This document shows, piece after piece, positions 15,981-24,297 of a stretch of DNA of 34,385 nt. Made by a program: the position numbers and the translations under genes. The notes below the pieces were generated by a model. The model was not told the DNA's origin. It searched no databases and saw only the letters and a program-made list of their open reading frames with translations. Numbering within the stretch: position 1 is the first letter of the stretch; the number at the start of each line of letters is the position of its first letter. Origin of the DNA: Ornithinibacillus scapharcae TW25 (lineage in GTDB: Bacteria > Bacillota > Bacilli > Bacillales > Amphibacillaceae). The DNA lies in contig NZ_AEWH01000026.1 of the NCBI RefSeq assembly GCF_000190475.1, positions 1 to 34,385 of the forward strand, written 5' to 3'.

Positions 15981-16883
15981 TTAAACCCTTGTAACTGGAA
16001 GTGATATATGAAGGATAAACCAACCATTCTCTAACTCCGCATCCATCTTCCCATTCATCTTTTCAACTAATTTCTTAGACATATACAGACCTAAACCACT
16101 AGCTTCCGTGTTTGTTCTACTAGTAACTTCTGTATAAAAACGGGTAAATACCTTTTCTATGGTTACCTTACTATCCTTTTTAATGTCATTTTTCACAGTA
16201 AGTATTAGATAGTTCCCCTCTCTACTATAGCTTATCACCGCTTTACAATGCGCATAACGAAGAATGTTCTGGACAATATTCTGAATAACACGGGTAACCA
16301 TTAGACGGTCAGCAATAATTTGCACTTCGTTTTGCTGTTCAGGAAAATCCAGTTCAATGTGCTTTTCGACCAATTGTTCGTAGAAAGACAGGAAAATTTC
16401 TTCGACGACATTAGAGAGCGAAATCGACGTGAACGTAACTTCCTTTTGATTCGTTTCAATCTGGGCCAAATCATAGAATTGGTCTGTCATTTCAAGCAAG
16501 CGTTTAACAGATTGTTCAATAATCATTAAATAACTCTCTCGTTTCTGTTCATCTGTTGTTGCATGTAGTAGTTGAACATAGCCATGGATAGATGTAAGTG
16601 GTGTCCGCAAATCATGTGACAGTCCCGCAATGGATAATTTCACATTTTCCTCCATTTGTTTCGCTTGGCGGTTTTTCTCCTGAAATGCATCGACGGCCAC
16701 GTTCCACTCATCTACTAAATCCAGCAATACTTTATCACGAAAATCAAGCGACAGCCTACTTCCGTAACTAGCACGGGTTGGCAATACGCTAATTTCCTGC
16801 CGTAGCTTTCTCAGCTCTCGCTTTAAAAAGTAAATATAAAAAAGGAGCGCTAATGCTAGTAAGAAAAATATCCAACTCCACAT
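15981..16883 (-). CDS. Sensor histidine kinase with one membrane helix
   Basis: The 300-residue protein has a single N-terminal helix (WIFFLLALALLFYIYFL) and no extracellular domain. A HisKA domain with SHDLRTPLTS (H90) and an HATPase domain (NIVQNILRYA, ASGLGLYMSKK) follow. With so little outside the membrane it probably senses within the membrane or through the adjacent ABC transporter, as in antimicrobial-peptide sensing systems. It phosphorylates the response regulator encoded 16 bases upstream. The start at 16883 (or GTG 16886) follows GGGGG; an earlier in-frame TTG at 16919 would overlap the regulator gene and lacks a site. Confidence 0.9.
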   Translation of the reverse strand: MWSWIFFLLALALLFYIYFLKRELRKLRQEISVLPTRASYGSRLSLDFRDKVLLDLVDEWNVAVDAFQEKNRQAKQMEENVKLSIAGLSHDLRTPLTSIHGYVQLLHATTDEQKRESYLMIIEQSVKRLLEMTDQFYDLAQIETNQKEVTFTSISLSNVVEEIFLSFYEQLVEKHIELDFPEQQNEVQIIADRLMVTRVIQNIVQNILRYAHCKAVISYSREGNYLILTVKNDIKKDSKVTIEKVFTRFYTEVTSRTNTEASGLGLYMSKKLVEKMNGKMDAELENGWFILHISLPVTRV

Positions 16884-16899
16884 CACAAAAACGCCCCCA

Positions 16900-17571
16900 T
16901 TAATCAAATTTAAACCCAATACCCCAGACAGTCTTTATATAATTGGAGTCCACTTCATGAAGCTTACTTCGTAAATTACTTATATGCATATTTACGGTTT
17001 TATCACTATTAAAGTACGGCTCCTTCCAAACACTTTCATATATGTTTGCACGACTATATACTTTCTGTGGATTCCCAAGTAATAAAAGCAAAATTTCATA
17101 CTCCCTACCTGTAAGATGGATAGATAGACCGTTAATTTTTACTTCTCTCGTATCAAGATCAACATAGATATTTTTATACTGTATATCCTTTTTTGCTTCG
17201 ACCGGCACCTTGGTTGCATGACGAAGTTGAATGTCTATTCGAGCAAGAAGCTCCTTCAAATCAAACGGTTTTGTCATGTAATCATCTGCCCCACTCGTCA
17301 GTAATTCCAATTTCGAATGTTGATCGGTTTTCGCAGAAATTACCATTACAGGAATACTGGAATATTGTCTTTGCTCTTGAAGAAATTCTTCCCCATGCAT
17401 CCCAGGTAACATTAAATCCAGCAGGACTAAATCAATCGTATGTTGGTCCATTAACAGCTTACCTTCTGTTCCGGAGTATGCACTGAATGTCGTATACCCA
17501 TGCATCTCTAATGTCTCTTTCATCAATGAATGAATGGTAACATCATCTTCCATTATCAATATCTTCTTCAC
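16900..17571 (-). CDS. OmpR-family response regulator
   Basis: The 223-residue protein has a receiver domain (D9, D10, phosphorylated D52 in LLDLMLPG, S79, K101) and a winged-helix output domain from about 128 (LTGREYEILLLLL, NMHISNLRSKL, IKTVWGIGFKF). It starts at GTG 17571, 9 bases after the permease stop, with TAGGTT in the permease end as the probable ribosome binding site. It is the third gene in the ATPase-permease-regulator-kinase operon. Tandem 11-bp repeats upstream of the operon are its probable binding site, giving positive autoregulation. Confidence 0.93.
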   Translation of the reverse strand: MKKILIMEDDVTIHSLMKETLEMHGYTTFSAYSGTEGKLLMDQHTIDLVLLDLMLPGMHGEEFLQEQRQYSSIPVMVISAKTDQHSKLELLTSGADDYMTKPFDLKELLARIDIQLRHATKVPVEAKKDIQYKNIYVDLDTREVKINGLSIHLTGREYEILLLLLGNPQKVYSRANIYESVWKEPYFNSDKTVNMHISNLRSKLHEVDSNYIKTVWGIGFKFD

Positions 17572-17580
17572 ATGATCAAC

Positions 17581-18360
17581 CTACTTTATATCAGTTCGTT
17601 TAAAGAAAAGAATCCCTATTGTTGATGATATCACGATGGTAAGGATACTCACTACTATCATTTCCGGAAATCTCGCAATATGTCCAGGATCTGCAAAATT
17701 AAAGTAGAATAAAAATGTTTCCGTGAACCAATATGTTAATTCTTTAAAGTGTTCTGTCTGCTGAAAAATGTCCGGAAGAAATCCTGTCGCAATGGTATAT
17801 AGAAAACTCCAAATAAGAGCTATACCACTATTCTTAGTTATAAAGCTTATCATCACATAAATCGATACATTGGCCAGGATTAATAGATAAAGGGTACTAA
17901 AGGATTCGAAAGCATAGGAAACATAATTACCTACCTCTGGAATTTCACCAAAGCCAAATATGGTTGTAAAACTGATCATTCCTAGTATAGTCATAACCAA
18001 TACACCTAGAAGGGAAACTACTGCTGCAATAACAAATTTTGATAAATAATAATGCAATCGACTACGGCCTAATGATAAGGCATTGCGAATGGTACCATTT
18101 TGAAACTCTTCTCCAATGAAAAAACTGATAAACGCACTCATGACAAGTAAGATAGTTAACCCATTTTTATCAATCATTAGGATTCCGGTCGCCCCATTAA
18201 TGACGGTATCCACAACTTGGTTAAGCTCCTTGCCATGGTCAACCATCATTTGACTATTCAAAGCTTGAAATATTGGAAAAAACACTAAAATGCTAAAGAC
18301 AATCAGTAACTTTTTACTTCGTTTTAATTTTATTTGCTCTGCTGTTAATAAGTTAAGCAT
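17581..18360 (-). CDS. ABC-2 type permease
   Basis: The 259-residue protein has six hydrophobic segments (for example LLIVFSILVFFPIFQAL and FVIAAVVSLLGVLVMTILG). The cytoplasmic FQNGTIRNALSLGRSRLHYYLSK loop is typical of BcrB/LanE-like permeases that meet the ATPase. The start overlaps the ATPase stop by 8 bases, so the two are translationally coupled. With the ATPase it should form an exporter or target-protecting pump against antimicrobial peptides or similar compounds; this is inferred from the two-component partner. Confidence 0.87.
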   Translation of the reverse strand: MLNLLTAEQIKLKRSKKLLIVFSILVFFPIFQALNSQMMVDHGKELNQVVDTVINGATGILMIDKNGLTILLVMSAFISFFIGEEFQNGTIRNALSLGRSRLHYYLSKFVIAAVVSLLGVLVMTILGMISFTTIFGFGEIPEVGNYVSYAFESFSTLYLLILANVSIYVMISFITKNSGIALIWSFLYTIATGFLPDIFQQTEHFKELTYWFTETFLFYFNFADPGHIARFPEMIVVSILTIVISSTIGILFFKRTDIK

Positions 18361-19270
18361 GAGTTTTACCCCCTGTTAGGTTTAAGAAATAATCTTCTAA
18401 TTTCTGCCTTGTTGTGCCGATTCGTAAAACATCCACATCCGCTTTCACTAAGGAACGATTTATGGTAGCAACATCATCTAAACGTTCAAAAATATTGACT
18501 TCATGTTGATTTTTTACCTCATAATCTCTTATCCCTAATTCATCTAACACGGTAACAGCTCTTTGCACCTCTGTTGTTTCCAATTCAATATATTGACGGG
18601 CCTCACGGGCTAACTCTTCTTTGGAAAGTTCTTTGATTAACTTGCCATGGTGCAAGATACCGTAATGGGTAGCAATTTGTGACAGTTCATCAAGTAAATG
18701 ACTCGAAAGTAAAACAGTAATCCCACGTTGTGTTACTAGTCGATGAATAATCTCTCTCATTTCCACAATACCAGCTGGATCTAATCCGTTCGTTGGCTCA
18801 TCTAAGACAAGAAATTCTGGATTGGTTATTAGTGTGGAGGCAATCGCTAACCGTTGTCGCATTCCTAAAGAGAAGTTCTTAGCCTTCTTCTTTCCTGAAT
18901 GCTCCAATTTCATTAATTCGAGTAGATGGTCTATCTCTCTTTCACTAACACCTCCGTTTGCTGCTTGCACCCGTAAATTCTCTCGGGCTGTTAAGTCAGG
19001 ATATAATCCAGGTGTTTCAATCGATTGCCCCATTCTTCTACGAGCACGCTGTAATCCCTTCCTATCTGTTTCACCGAATAATTCCATATTGCCTTCATCG
19101 ACGGTGATTAACCCCATAATCACGCGCATAAATGTCGATTTCCCGGCGCCATTCTCTCCGATCAACCCATAAATCATTCCACGTTTTATTTCAAATGAGA
19201 CTTTATCGAGTGCTTTGTGATTTCCGTATTGTTTGGAAATATTCATTGCCTTTAAAATAGTTTCTGACAT
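18353..19270 (-). CDS. BcrA-type ABC transporter ATPase
   Basis: The 305-residue protein has Walker A (GENGAGKST), signature (FSLGMRQRL), Walker B (FLVLDEPTNGLD) and the switch histidine (LSSHLLDEL). A roughly 80-residue C-terminal extension is typical of the BcrA/LanF group. It powers the adjacent permease. The third of three adjacent ATG codons (19270) is chosen because AAGGAAG is too close to the first two. It is the first gene of the operon. The repeated AAGTATAA words and a weak-35 promoter lie 30-90 bases upstream. Confidence 0.93.
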   Translation of the reverse strand: MSETILKAMNISKQYGNHKALDKVSFEIKRGMIYGLIGENGAGKSTFMRVIMGLITVDEGNMELFGETDRKGLQRARRRMGQSIETPGLYPDLTARENLRVQAANGGVSEREIDHLLELMKLEHSGKKKAKNFSLGMRQRLAIASTLITNPEFLVLDEPTNGLDPAGIVEMREIIHRLVTQRGITVLLSSHLLDELSQIATHYGILHHGKLIKELSKEELAREARQYIELETTEVQRAVTVLDELGIRDYEVKNQHEVNIFERLDDVATINRSLVKADVDVLRIGTTRQKLEDYFLNLTGGKTHA

Positions 19271-19297
19271 CATCATCTTCCTTTTATTGTTGATGAG

Positions 19298-19355
19298 TTT
19301 AGTATAAGTACAAAGTATAAATTAATAGACTGGGAAAGTATAAAGAAAGTATAAA
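19298..19355. repeat. Direct repeats, probable response-regulator operator, and operon promoter
   Basis: Two perfect head-to-tail copies of GAAAGTATAAA (19334-19344 and 19345-19355) are followed at about two turns by CAAAGTATAAA (19311-19321) and by TTTAGTATAAG (19298-19308). The last contains a minus-strand TATACT -10 (19301-19306). The position 17 bp upstream, where a -35 should be, holds only a poor match. An activator on the tandem repeats next to a poor -35 is the normal OmpR-type layout. Confidence 0.7.
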
Positions 19356-19394
19356 GATTGGTGAGGGGATACTAATGGATACTATTTTCATTTT

Positions 19395-19423
19395 AAAAAA
19401 TGGACTGCATGAATATGCAGCCC
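19395..19423 (-). terminator. Terminator of the M23 peptidase gene
   Basis: On the minus strand GGGCTGCAT pairs with ATGCAGTCC (one G-T pair) around a 4-base loop and is followed by a T run after one A. Confidence 0.85.
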
Positions 19424-19442
19424 ACTTTCTTGCTAAGGATTG

Positions 19443-20387
19443 TTATTGTTCTTCCACTTGAATATACGTTGTCCATCCGTAATCATTTTTCACGAGTTGT
19501 TGAGCCTGTTCTACTGATTGTCTTGTTTTAAACGTACCTGTTTTTAAACGAAGTCCATTCTCATTTACTTTGTAGACTGTCCAACCAGTGTCATTTCTCA
19601 ATCTCTCATAGGCAGCATTTTGGTCAGCAGTAGAACTAAAGGTGCCAGTTAATAATCGGAAGTATTCTTGTTTAATATAGGAAACCCAGCCGAATTGTTG
19701 TGAGATTAATCTTTGGCCCGCTTCAACAGAAGCCTTCGTTGAAAATGTTCCTGTCTTAAGTCGCAACCCATTCTCATTTACGGTATAAACCGTCCAACCA
19801 GTAGCTTGGCGTAAACGTTCCGCGGCTTCTTGCTGGGAAGCTACACTAGAAAATGTTCCTGTTAATAGTCTGTATGATCCTTCCTCAACCGGCACAATAT
19901 TTTTGCCAAAGTAATCCATTGGATCAACGGCATATGCTCTGTTCCATGTTGATGTCCCTTTGTGTAGCTCAAAATGTACATGCTGTCCTTGGGCATTTCC
20001 GGTCTCACCCATATAACCTAGACGCTGCCCTTGGGACACCGCATCATTTACCCGAACACTAATCGACCTCAGATGTGCATAAACGGTTACATAGGATACA
20101 CCATTAATTTGGTGACGAACATAGACAACATTTCCATACGTACCTGCTTGACCAGCGAAAATGACCGTACCTGGAGCCGATGCCACAACTGGAACCGTCC
20201 CACTTTTGGCAATATCTACTCCATAATGCATATCTCCCCAGCGTGGACCAAATCCAGAGGTTACAGTCCCCTCCGATGGTCGAATAAAAGTTGCTGCTGC
20301 ATTAGCCTCCTCAGGCTTCAAGCCTAATGTTGGTAAAACTAGTAAAAATGCTAGCAAAACCATTACTACCTTTTTAGCCTTCATCAT
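19443..20387 (-). CDS. Secreted M23 metallopeptidase with SPOR-like repeats
   Basis: The 314-residue protein has a signal peptide (KAKK, hydrophobic core, cleavage near ANA-AA at 30). An M23 LytM domain (about 35-160) follows, with H54 and D58 (HYGVD) and HVHFELH as zinc and catalytic residues. Four related 35-40-residue repeats (RLLTGTFSS...GW and GLRLKTGTFST...GW) end the protein and resemble SPOR peptidoglycan-binding units. It should cut peptide cross-links in the cell wall outside the membrane. The start at 20387 follows GGGAGG with 8-base spacing; the frame stays open upstream to 20567, but that part lacks a ribosome binding site. Repeats 1 and 3, and 2 and 4, are most alike, so the tail arose by doubling of a pair. 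Confidence 0.9.
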   Translation of the reverse strand: MMKAKKVVMVLLAFLLVLPTLGLKPEEANAAATFIRPSEGTVTSGFGPRWGDMHYGVDIAKSGTVPVVASAPGTVIFAGQAGTYGNVVYVRHQINGVSYVTVYAHLRSISVRVNDAVSQGQRLGYMGETGNAQGQHVHFELHKGTSTWNRAYAVDPMDYFGKNIVPVEEGSYRLLTGTFSSVASQQEAAERLRQATGWTVYTVNENGLRLKTGTFSTKASVEAGQRLISQQFGWVSYIKQEYFRLLTGTFSSTADQNAAYERLRNDTGWTVYKVNENGLRLKTGTFKTRQSVEQAQQLVKNDYGWTTYIQVEEQ

Positions 20388-20619
20388 TTTAAATTCCTCC
20401 CTTTGATTGGTAACTTTGTTCCGTTGAATAAATTCTAGGAACATATAAAGTAGATAATCCTTTTCTAACAATCTACCTTTACCGAGAAACAAAGCTACTA
20501 AAAATGTTCTATCAAAAGGGGGCGAAATCCTTTTATTTTCCGAAAAACCAACCCTTCCTACTAACAATTGGAAACATCTTCAAAAAGTAAAAATGAATTA
20601 GTTTAAAAGGCTTGAGGCA

Positions 20620-20715
20620 TTAGTATTGGTACAGTATGAAATTATTAAGGAGGAGACAAAACTTGGTAGGGACTAGATAAAAAGATGCACTACCATAGGC
20701 GAAGTGCATCTTTTT
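20620..20715 (+). ncRNA. Tiny transcription unit: promoter, ribosome site, 5 codons, terminator
   Basis: TTGAGG and TATGAA lie 17 bp apart. They are followed by AAGGAGGAG, a TTG that opens a 5-codon frame, and directly a 13-bp terminator. The resulting RNA would be about 70 bases with an unusually strong Shine-Dalgarno and almost no coding content. It may be a small RNA, or the scar of a deleted gene that kept its start and end. The rest of the 20388-20763 gap shows only the M23 leader. Confidence 0.35.
20679..20715. terminator. Bidirectional terminator
   Basis: AAAAAGATGCACT and AGTGCATCTTTTT form a perfect 13-bp stem. It can also end the converging TetR transcript. Confidence 0.88.
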
Positions 20716-20763
20716 GTAAGCTAAATTTCTATGTTATTTTTTCATAAAATTCCACATGCGAAT

Positions 20764-21357
20764 TCAATCGGATACTTTTTTTAAATCAATCACTTGTGTG
20801 TTAGAAAGAATTGTCAGTTGTTCCATCATAACCTCTGCCGAAAATTGAAAGTTACCCTGAATCCAATAGTAAATCAACCCCAGGGTTGCACTAGATTGAT
20901 AATGTAGGAACATTTCATAATCTACCTTTTTCCCAAATGGAGATTCTGTCTCGATCAAAATATCGTTAGAAAAGATATCATAGAACAGCTCTTCTAAATG
21001 CTTCTTAAAACCAGTATGACCCGTATATAATGCATAAAAAATCCGTTGATTCTTTTCGATATACTCAAATATTTGAACCGTTGTAGGTGCTAAGGAGTTT
21101 ACATTAATTCTGTTACTAGCTTTAAACGGCGTGAGGATAGCTTCTCTGAACCCTTCTAATAATTCACATAGAGCCTCCTGTAGGAACTCTTCTTTATTAG
21201 AGTAGTGCGCATAAAAGGTAGCTCTATTTAAATCTGCATATTGTGCAATCATGGATACGGTAATTTCGTCTTCCGCATATTTTTCCATTAATTCTATATA
21301 AGCATTCCTTAGTGACCGTTTTGTTTTCTTAATCCTTTTATCCACTTTAGGTTCCAT
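20764..21357 (-). CDS. TetR/AcrR-family regulator
   Basis: The 197-residue protein has an N-terminal helix-turn-helix (about 10-60: ITVSMIAQYADLNRATFYAHYSNKEEFL) and a helical ligand domain of average TetR length. It is divergent from the two SDR genes, 153 bases away, and probably represses them and itself; a CAACAA-N11-TTGTTG palindrome overlaps its own -10 (TGCTAAAAT). The ATG follows AGGAGCGGGCTCT. The ligand is unknown, possibly a ketone or alcohol handled by the dehydrogenases. Confidence 0.9.
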   Translation of the reverse strand: MEPKVDKRIKKTKRSLRNAYIELMEKYAEDEITVSMIAQYADLNRATFYAHYSNKEEFLQEALCELLEGFREAILTPFKASNRINVNSLAPTTVQIFEYIEKNQRIFYALYTGHTGFKKHLEELFYDIFSNDILIETESPFGKKVDYEMFLHYQSSATLGLIYYWIQGNFQFSAEVMMEQLTILSNTQVIDLKKVSD

Positions 21358-21385
21358 AGAGCCCGCTCCTGTCTACATAATTACT

Positions 21386-21408
21386 CAACAATTTTAGCAT
21401 ATTTGTTG
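21386..21408. promoter_or_regulatory. Probable TetR operator
   Basis: The inverted repeat CAACAA-N11-TTGTTG overlaps an extended -10 (TGCTAAAAT on the minus strand) of the tetR-type gene. Size and position fit TetR autorepression. Confidence 0.55.
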
Positions 21409-21470
21409 CTTAAACCCCATTCCAGACGATTTTGTTTATCGGGTTATCATCAACAGGTGTTACATTAGGA

Positions 21471-21485
21471 TTGTAAACGTTTTAA
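21471..21485 (+). promoter_or_regulatory. Possible CcpA cre site
   Basis: TTGTAAACGTTTTAA matches the WTGNAANCGNWNNCA cre consensus except for one base (A for C at position 14). It lies 26 bases before the first SDR start. It suggests carbon catabolite control of the dehydrogenase operon. Confidence 0.45.
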
Positions 21486-21510
21486 CTTTCAATAAGGGGG
21501 AGAAACATAG

Positions 21511-22245
21511 ATGAAATTAGAAAATAAAGTTGCTGTCGTAACTGGTGCCGCTTCCGGGATTGGTTATGCTATTGTAGAAAAATTTGTTAATGAAGGCGCA
21601 AAAGTTGTTGCGGGTGATATAACAGATTCTATCTTTGACCTGGAAAAAACATTTGGTGAAAACGTAAAAGCTGTAAAAGTGGACGTTTCCAAAGAAGCAG
21701 ATGTTAAAAACCTAATTGAAACTGCCGTAAACACGCAGGGAAAATTAGATATTCTTTGTAATAATGCAGGGATTATTGGGGCTTACGCAAACATCGAGGA
21801 ATACACAGAAGAGCAATGGAATCGTGTCATTAGCATTAATGTTAACGGTCCTTTCTTCGGAATTAAACATGCTGTACCTTATATGAAACAAAACGGTGGA
21901 GGTTCTATTGTAAACACCGTTTCGATTTCATCTCGTCATGCTACTCCTGGATCACCAGCATATGTTACATCAAAAGGGGCCGTTCTCATGTTAACTCGCC
22001 AAGCTGGACATGATTATGCTCGTGATAACATTCGTATAAACGGAATCTCTCCAGGCGTTGTGAACACTGGTATCTTGAAAGATGTTGACGATGATATGTT
22101 AAAAGTATACTCAGAAGCAATTCCAATGGGTAGAATCGGCGAACCATCTGAGCTTGCAAATGTTGTTTGCTTCTTAGCTTCCGATGAAGCCTCTTATGTG
22201 ACTGGACAAACATATGTGGTTGATGGCGGTAAGGATACGATTTAA
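21511..22245 (+). CDS. Short-chain dehydrogenase/reductase
   Basis: The 244-residue protein is a classical SDR with a Rossmann fold. It has TGAASGIG (11-18), an acidic D36 that favours NAD(H), NNAG (84-87), and the catalytic set N110, S138 or S140, Y151 and K155 (YVTSK). The PG motif SPGVVNT follows. It oxidises or reduces a hydroxyl or carbonyl group; the substrate is not predictable. GGGGGAGA precedes the ATG. It is first in an operon with a second SDR and divergent from a TetR regulator. Confidence 0.92.
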   Translation: MKLENKVAVVTGAASGIGYAIVEKFVNEGAKVVAGDITDSIFDLEKTFGENVKAVKVDVSKEADVKNLIETAVNTQGKLDILCNNAGIIGAYANIEEYTEEQWNRVISINVNGPFFGIKHAVPYMKQNGGGSIVNTVSISSRHATPGSPAYVTSKGAVLMLTRQAGHDYARDNIRINGISPGVVNTGILKDVDDDMLKVYSEAIPMGRIGEPSELANVVCFLASDEASYVTGQTYVVDGGKDTI

Positions 22246-22314
22246 ATTCCTAAAAAAGAAATACCTGATAAGAACAATTCTGAAAATCGATTAAATTAAT
22301 TGGAGGAATAAAAC

Positions 22315-23058
22315 ATGGGTAAATTAGACGGTAAAGTAGCAATCATTACAGGTGCAGCACAAGGTATGGGAGCTATGCACGCACGTAAATTCGTAGAAGA
22401 AGGCGCAAAAGTAGCTATTACAGACCTTAACATTGAAGGTGCAGAACAACTAGCGAATGAACTAGGAGACAACGCAATCGCACTAAAATTAGATGTTGCT
22501 AATGAAGAGAACTGGGTAGAAGTGGTAGCGAAAACGGAAGAAGCTTTCGGCCCAATCAATGTGCTAGTAAACAATGCAGGAATTGGTATCTTTAAAACAT
22601 TAGAAGAACTAACTGTTAAAGACTTCGAATTAACATTTAAAGTAGACGAGCTAGGTGTGTTCTTAGGAATGCAAAAAACACTTCCTTCAATGAGAAAAGC
22701 CGGAGTTGGATCTATCGTGAATATCTCATCTGTTGATGGGTTAGTAAGTGCTCCAACAGCAATCGCTTATAGTGCTTCTAAACACGCAGTAACAGGTATG
22801 ACAAAGGGTGCTGCAACAGAGCTTGGACAATATAACATCCGCGTAAATTCTGTACACCCAGGAATTATTAAAACACCGATGGCAGACCAACCAGATGTAG
22901 AAGAATATCTGAAGCAACTAGAACAAGATATCCCACTTAGAAGAAGAGCAGAAGTAGAAGAAGTATCTAATTTAGTTGTTTACCTTGCATCAGATGATTC
23001 TAGTTATTCAACAGGAGCTCAATTTGTCGTAGATGGCGGAATGATTTCTGACCTATAA
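22315..23058 (+). CDS. Short-chain dehydrogenase, Asn-to-Asp in catalytic tetrad
   Basis: The 247-residue classical SDR has TGAAQGMG (12-19), D37, NNAG (86-89), S138/S139, and Y152-K156 (YSASK), and resembles hydroxysteroid and glucose-type dehydrogenases (HPGIIKTPM). The position of the tetrad asparagine, three residues before the G of the GVFLG helix, is Asp (D111) instead of Asn, unlike the upstream paralogue. The gene begins 70 bases after the first SDR with GGAGGAATAAAAC before the ATG and ends at a strong terminator. The two SDRs may act in sequence on one substrate. Confidence 0.92.
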   Translation: MGKLDGKVAIITGAAQGMGAMHARKFVEEGAKVAITDLNIEGAEQLANELGDNAIALKLDVANEENWVEVVAKTEEAFGPINVLVNNAGIGIFKTLEELTVKDFELTFKVDELGVFLGMQKTLPSMRKAGVGSIVNISSVDGLVSAPTAIAYSASKHAVTGMTKGAATELGQYNIRVNSVHPGIIKTPMADQPDVEEYLKQLEQDIPLRRRAEVEEVSNLVVYLASDDSSYSTGAQFVVDGGMISDL

Positions 23059-23065
23059 TCCATAA

Positions 23066-23092
23066 CAAAAAGACCCCGCGGGGTCTTTTTTG
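23066..23092. terminator. Bidirectional terminator
   Basis: AAAAAGACCCC-GC-GGGGTCTTTTT is a near-perfect palindrome with A and T tracts, between the SDR operon and the converging VUT gene. Confidence 0.9.
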
Positions 23093-23098
23093 TTTCAT

Positions 23099-23638
23099 CT
23101 ATTCTGTAGCTACATACTTTCCTCTTATCACAAGAACTCGATTCAAAATCAAGGCGCCAATCATTTGCACTACTGTCTTCACGATAACTTGCCCCATGAT
23201 TGCTGCTGGAATGGCCTCCCATGGTAATACCCCTGCACCAATCGGACTCAATCCAACGATGACGAATACGACCGAATCAAGAATACCCCCAACAATTCCA
23301 CTGTAAAATACTCGCCAAGCCATCGGTAGCTTCAAACGTGTATAGATTTCCGTATCTGCAGTCTCGGAAATAACAAATGATAACGCAGATGCCGCGACAA
23401 CCATTAATGTGTCACCTAGTGTATAGGAAACAAGTGCTGATAGAATTAAGGCGATAAAAATAAACATGTATGTCTTTGGTCTACCATATTTATTTTGTAC
23501 AAGGTCTCGAAAAATGAAAGTCGCTCCTACAAAAATTGTCCCCATTGGAACGATAAACATTCCAAATTGTAGTGGGGCAAATCTAGCTGTCACCACATTA
23601 GCTATCACAATAGCCAATAAATAGAATACTATTCTCAT
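23099..23638 (-). CDS. VUT-family transporter, probable queuosine-precursor uptake
   Basis: The 179-residue protein has about six hydrophobic segments and the family motifs GATFIFRDLVQNKYGR and FVISETADTEIYTRLKLPMAWR. VUT (YhhQ/YpdP) proteins are ECF-independent importers of preQ0, preQ1 or queuine. The start at 23638 follows AAAAAAGGGGGG. It is cotranscribed with queF, 23 bases after its stop, under a preQ1 riboswitch, which strongly supports a role in queuosine-precursor supply. Confidence 0.85.
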   Translation of the reverse strand: MRIVFYLLAIVIANVVTARFAPLQFGMFIVPMGTIFVGATFIFRDLVQNKYGRPKTYMFIFIALILSALVSYTLGDTLMVVAASALSFVISETADTEIYTRLKLPMAWRVFYSGIVGGILDSVVFVIVGLSPIGAGVLPWEAIPAAIMGQVIVKTVVQMIGALILNRVLVIRGKYVATE

Positions 23639-23661
23639 GATGTTCCCCCCTTTTTTCACGG

Positions 23662-24162
23662 TTAGCGATTATCTACCTTCTCAGGATATAGGTCATGATT
23701 CATCAAGCGATGATTAGCCATTTCTTCATACTTCGTTCCTGGCTTCCCGTAATTACACCACGGATCAATCGAGATTCCACCGCGCGGAGTGAATTTTCCC
23801 CAGACTTCTATATATCTTGGATCTAGTAGTTTAATTAAATCGTTCATAATGATATTGACACAGTCTTCATGAAAGTCACCATGATTGCGAAAACTAAATA
23901 AATAGAGCTTCAGCGATTTGCTTTCTACCAATTTTTTATCTGGAATATAGGATATGTACATCGTTGCAAAATCTGGTTGTTTTGTTATAGGACATAGGCT
24001 TGTAAACTCTGGACAATTAAACTTTACAAAGTAATCACGATTGGAGTGAAGATTATCCACCGCCTCCAATACCTCTGGTGCATATTCAAATGAATAGTTT
24101 GTATTTTGATTTCCTAATAACGTCAAATCGGATAAGCCTTCTGATACGTTACGACTAGACAT
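23662..24162 (-). CDS. queF: NADPH-dependent 7-cyano-7-deazaguanine reductase
   Basis: The 166-residue protein is a type I QueF of the tunnelling (T-fold) family. The active cysteine C57 lies in FTSLCP and D64 in [26 protein letters not shown] carries the NADPH and substrate-binding residues. It reduces preQ0 to preQ1 for queuosine in tRNA. The ATG at 24162 follows AGAGGAGG with a 7-T spacer; an upstream in-frame start would swallow that site. It is first in the queF-VUT operon under a preQ1-I riboswitch. Unlike Bacillus subtilis, queC, queD and queE are not next to it. Confidence 0.95.
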   Translation of the reverse strand: MSSRNVSEGLSDLTLLGNQNTNYSFEYAPEVLEAVDNLHSNRDYFVKFNCPEFTSLCPITKQPDFATMYISYIPDKKLVESKSLKLYLFSFRNHGDFHEDCVNIIMNDLIKLLDPRYIEVWGKFTPRGGISIDPWCNYGKPGTKYEEMANHRLMNHDLYPEKVDNR

Positions 24163-24255
24163 AAAAAAACCTCCTCTAAAAATTGATTTCATAAACCGAT
24201 TTTCTAAGAGAGGTTAAAACAGCTGTCTATAAAACTAGCAGGAATAAAACAATAA

Positions 24256-24283
24256 AAGCCATGTCCGTATATGGACATGGCTT
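24256..24283 (-). terminator. Attenuator hairpin of the preQ1 riboswitch
   Basis: A perfect 11-bp stem (AAGCCATGTCC with GGACATGGCTT, 6-base loop) is followed on the minus strand by TTATTGTTTT. Its 5' arm (CATGTCCATA on the minus strand) can instead pair with TATGGATACATG at the end of the aptamer, so it serves as the switch. Confidence 0.8.
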
Positions 24284-24297
24284 ATTCGTCATGTATC

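Noticed and set aside
20388-20567. 60-residue N-terminal extension of the M23 peptidase
   Set aside because: The frame is open, but GGGAGG and the signal peptide place the start at 20387.
20388-20640. Possible c-di-AMP (ydaO-type) riboswitch before the M23 wall hydrolase
   Set aside because: Looked for because such switches often control wall hydrolases; none of the conserved blocks is present.
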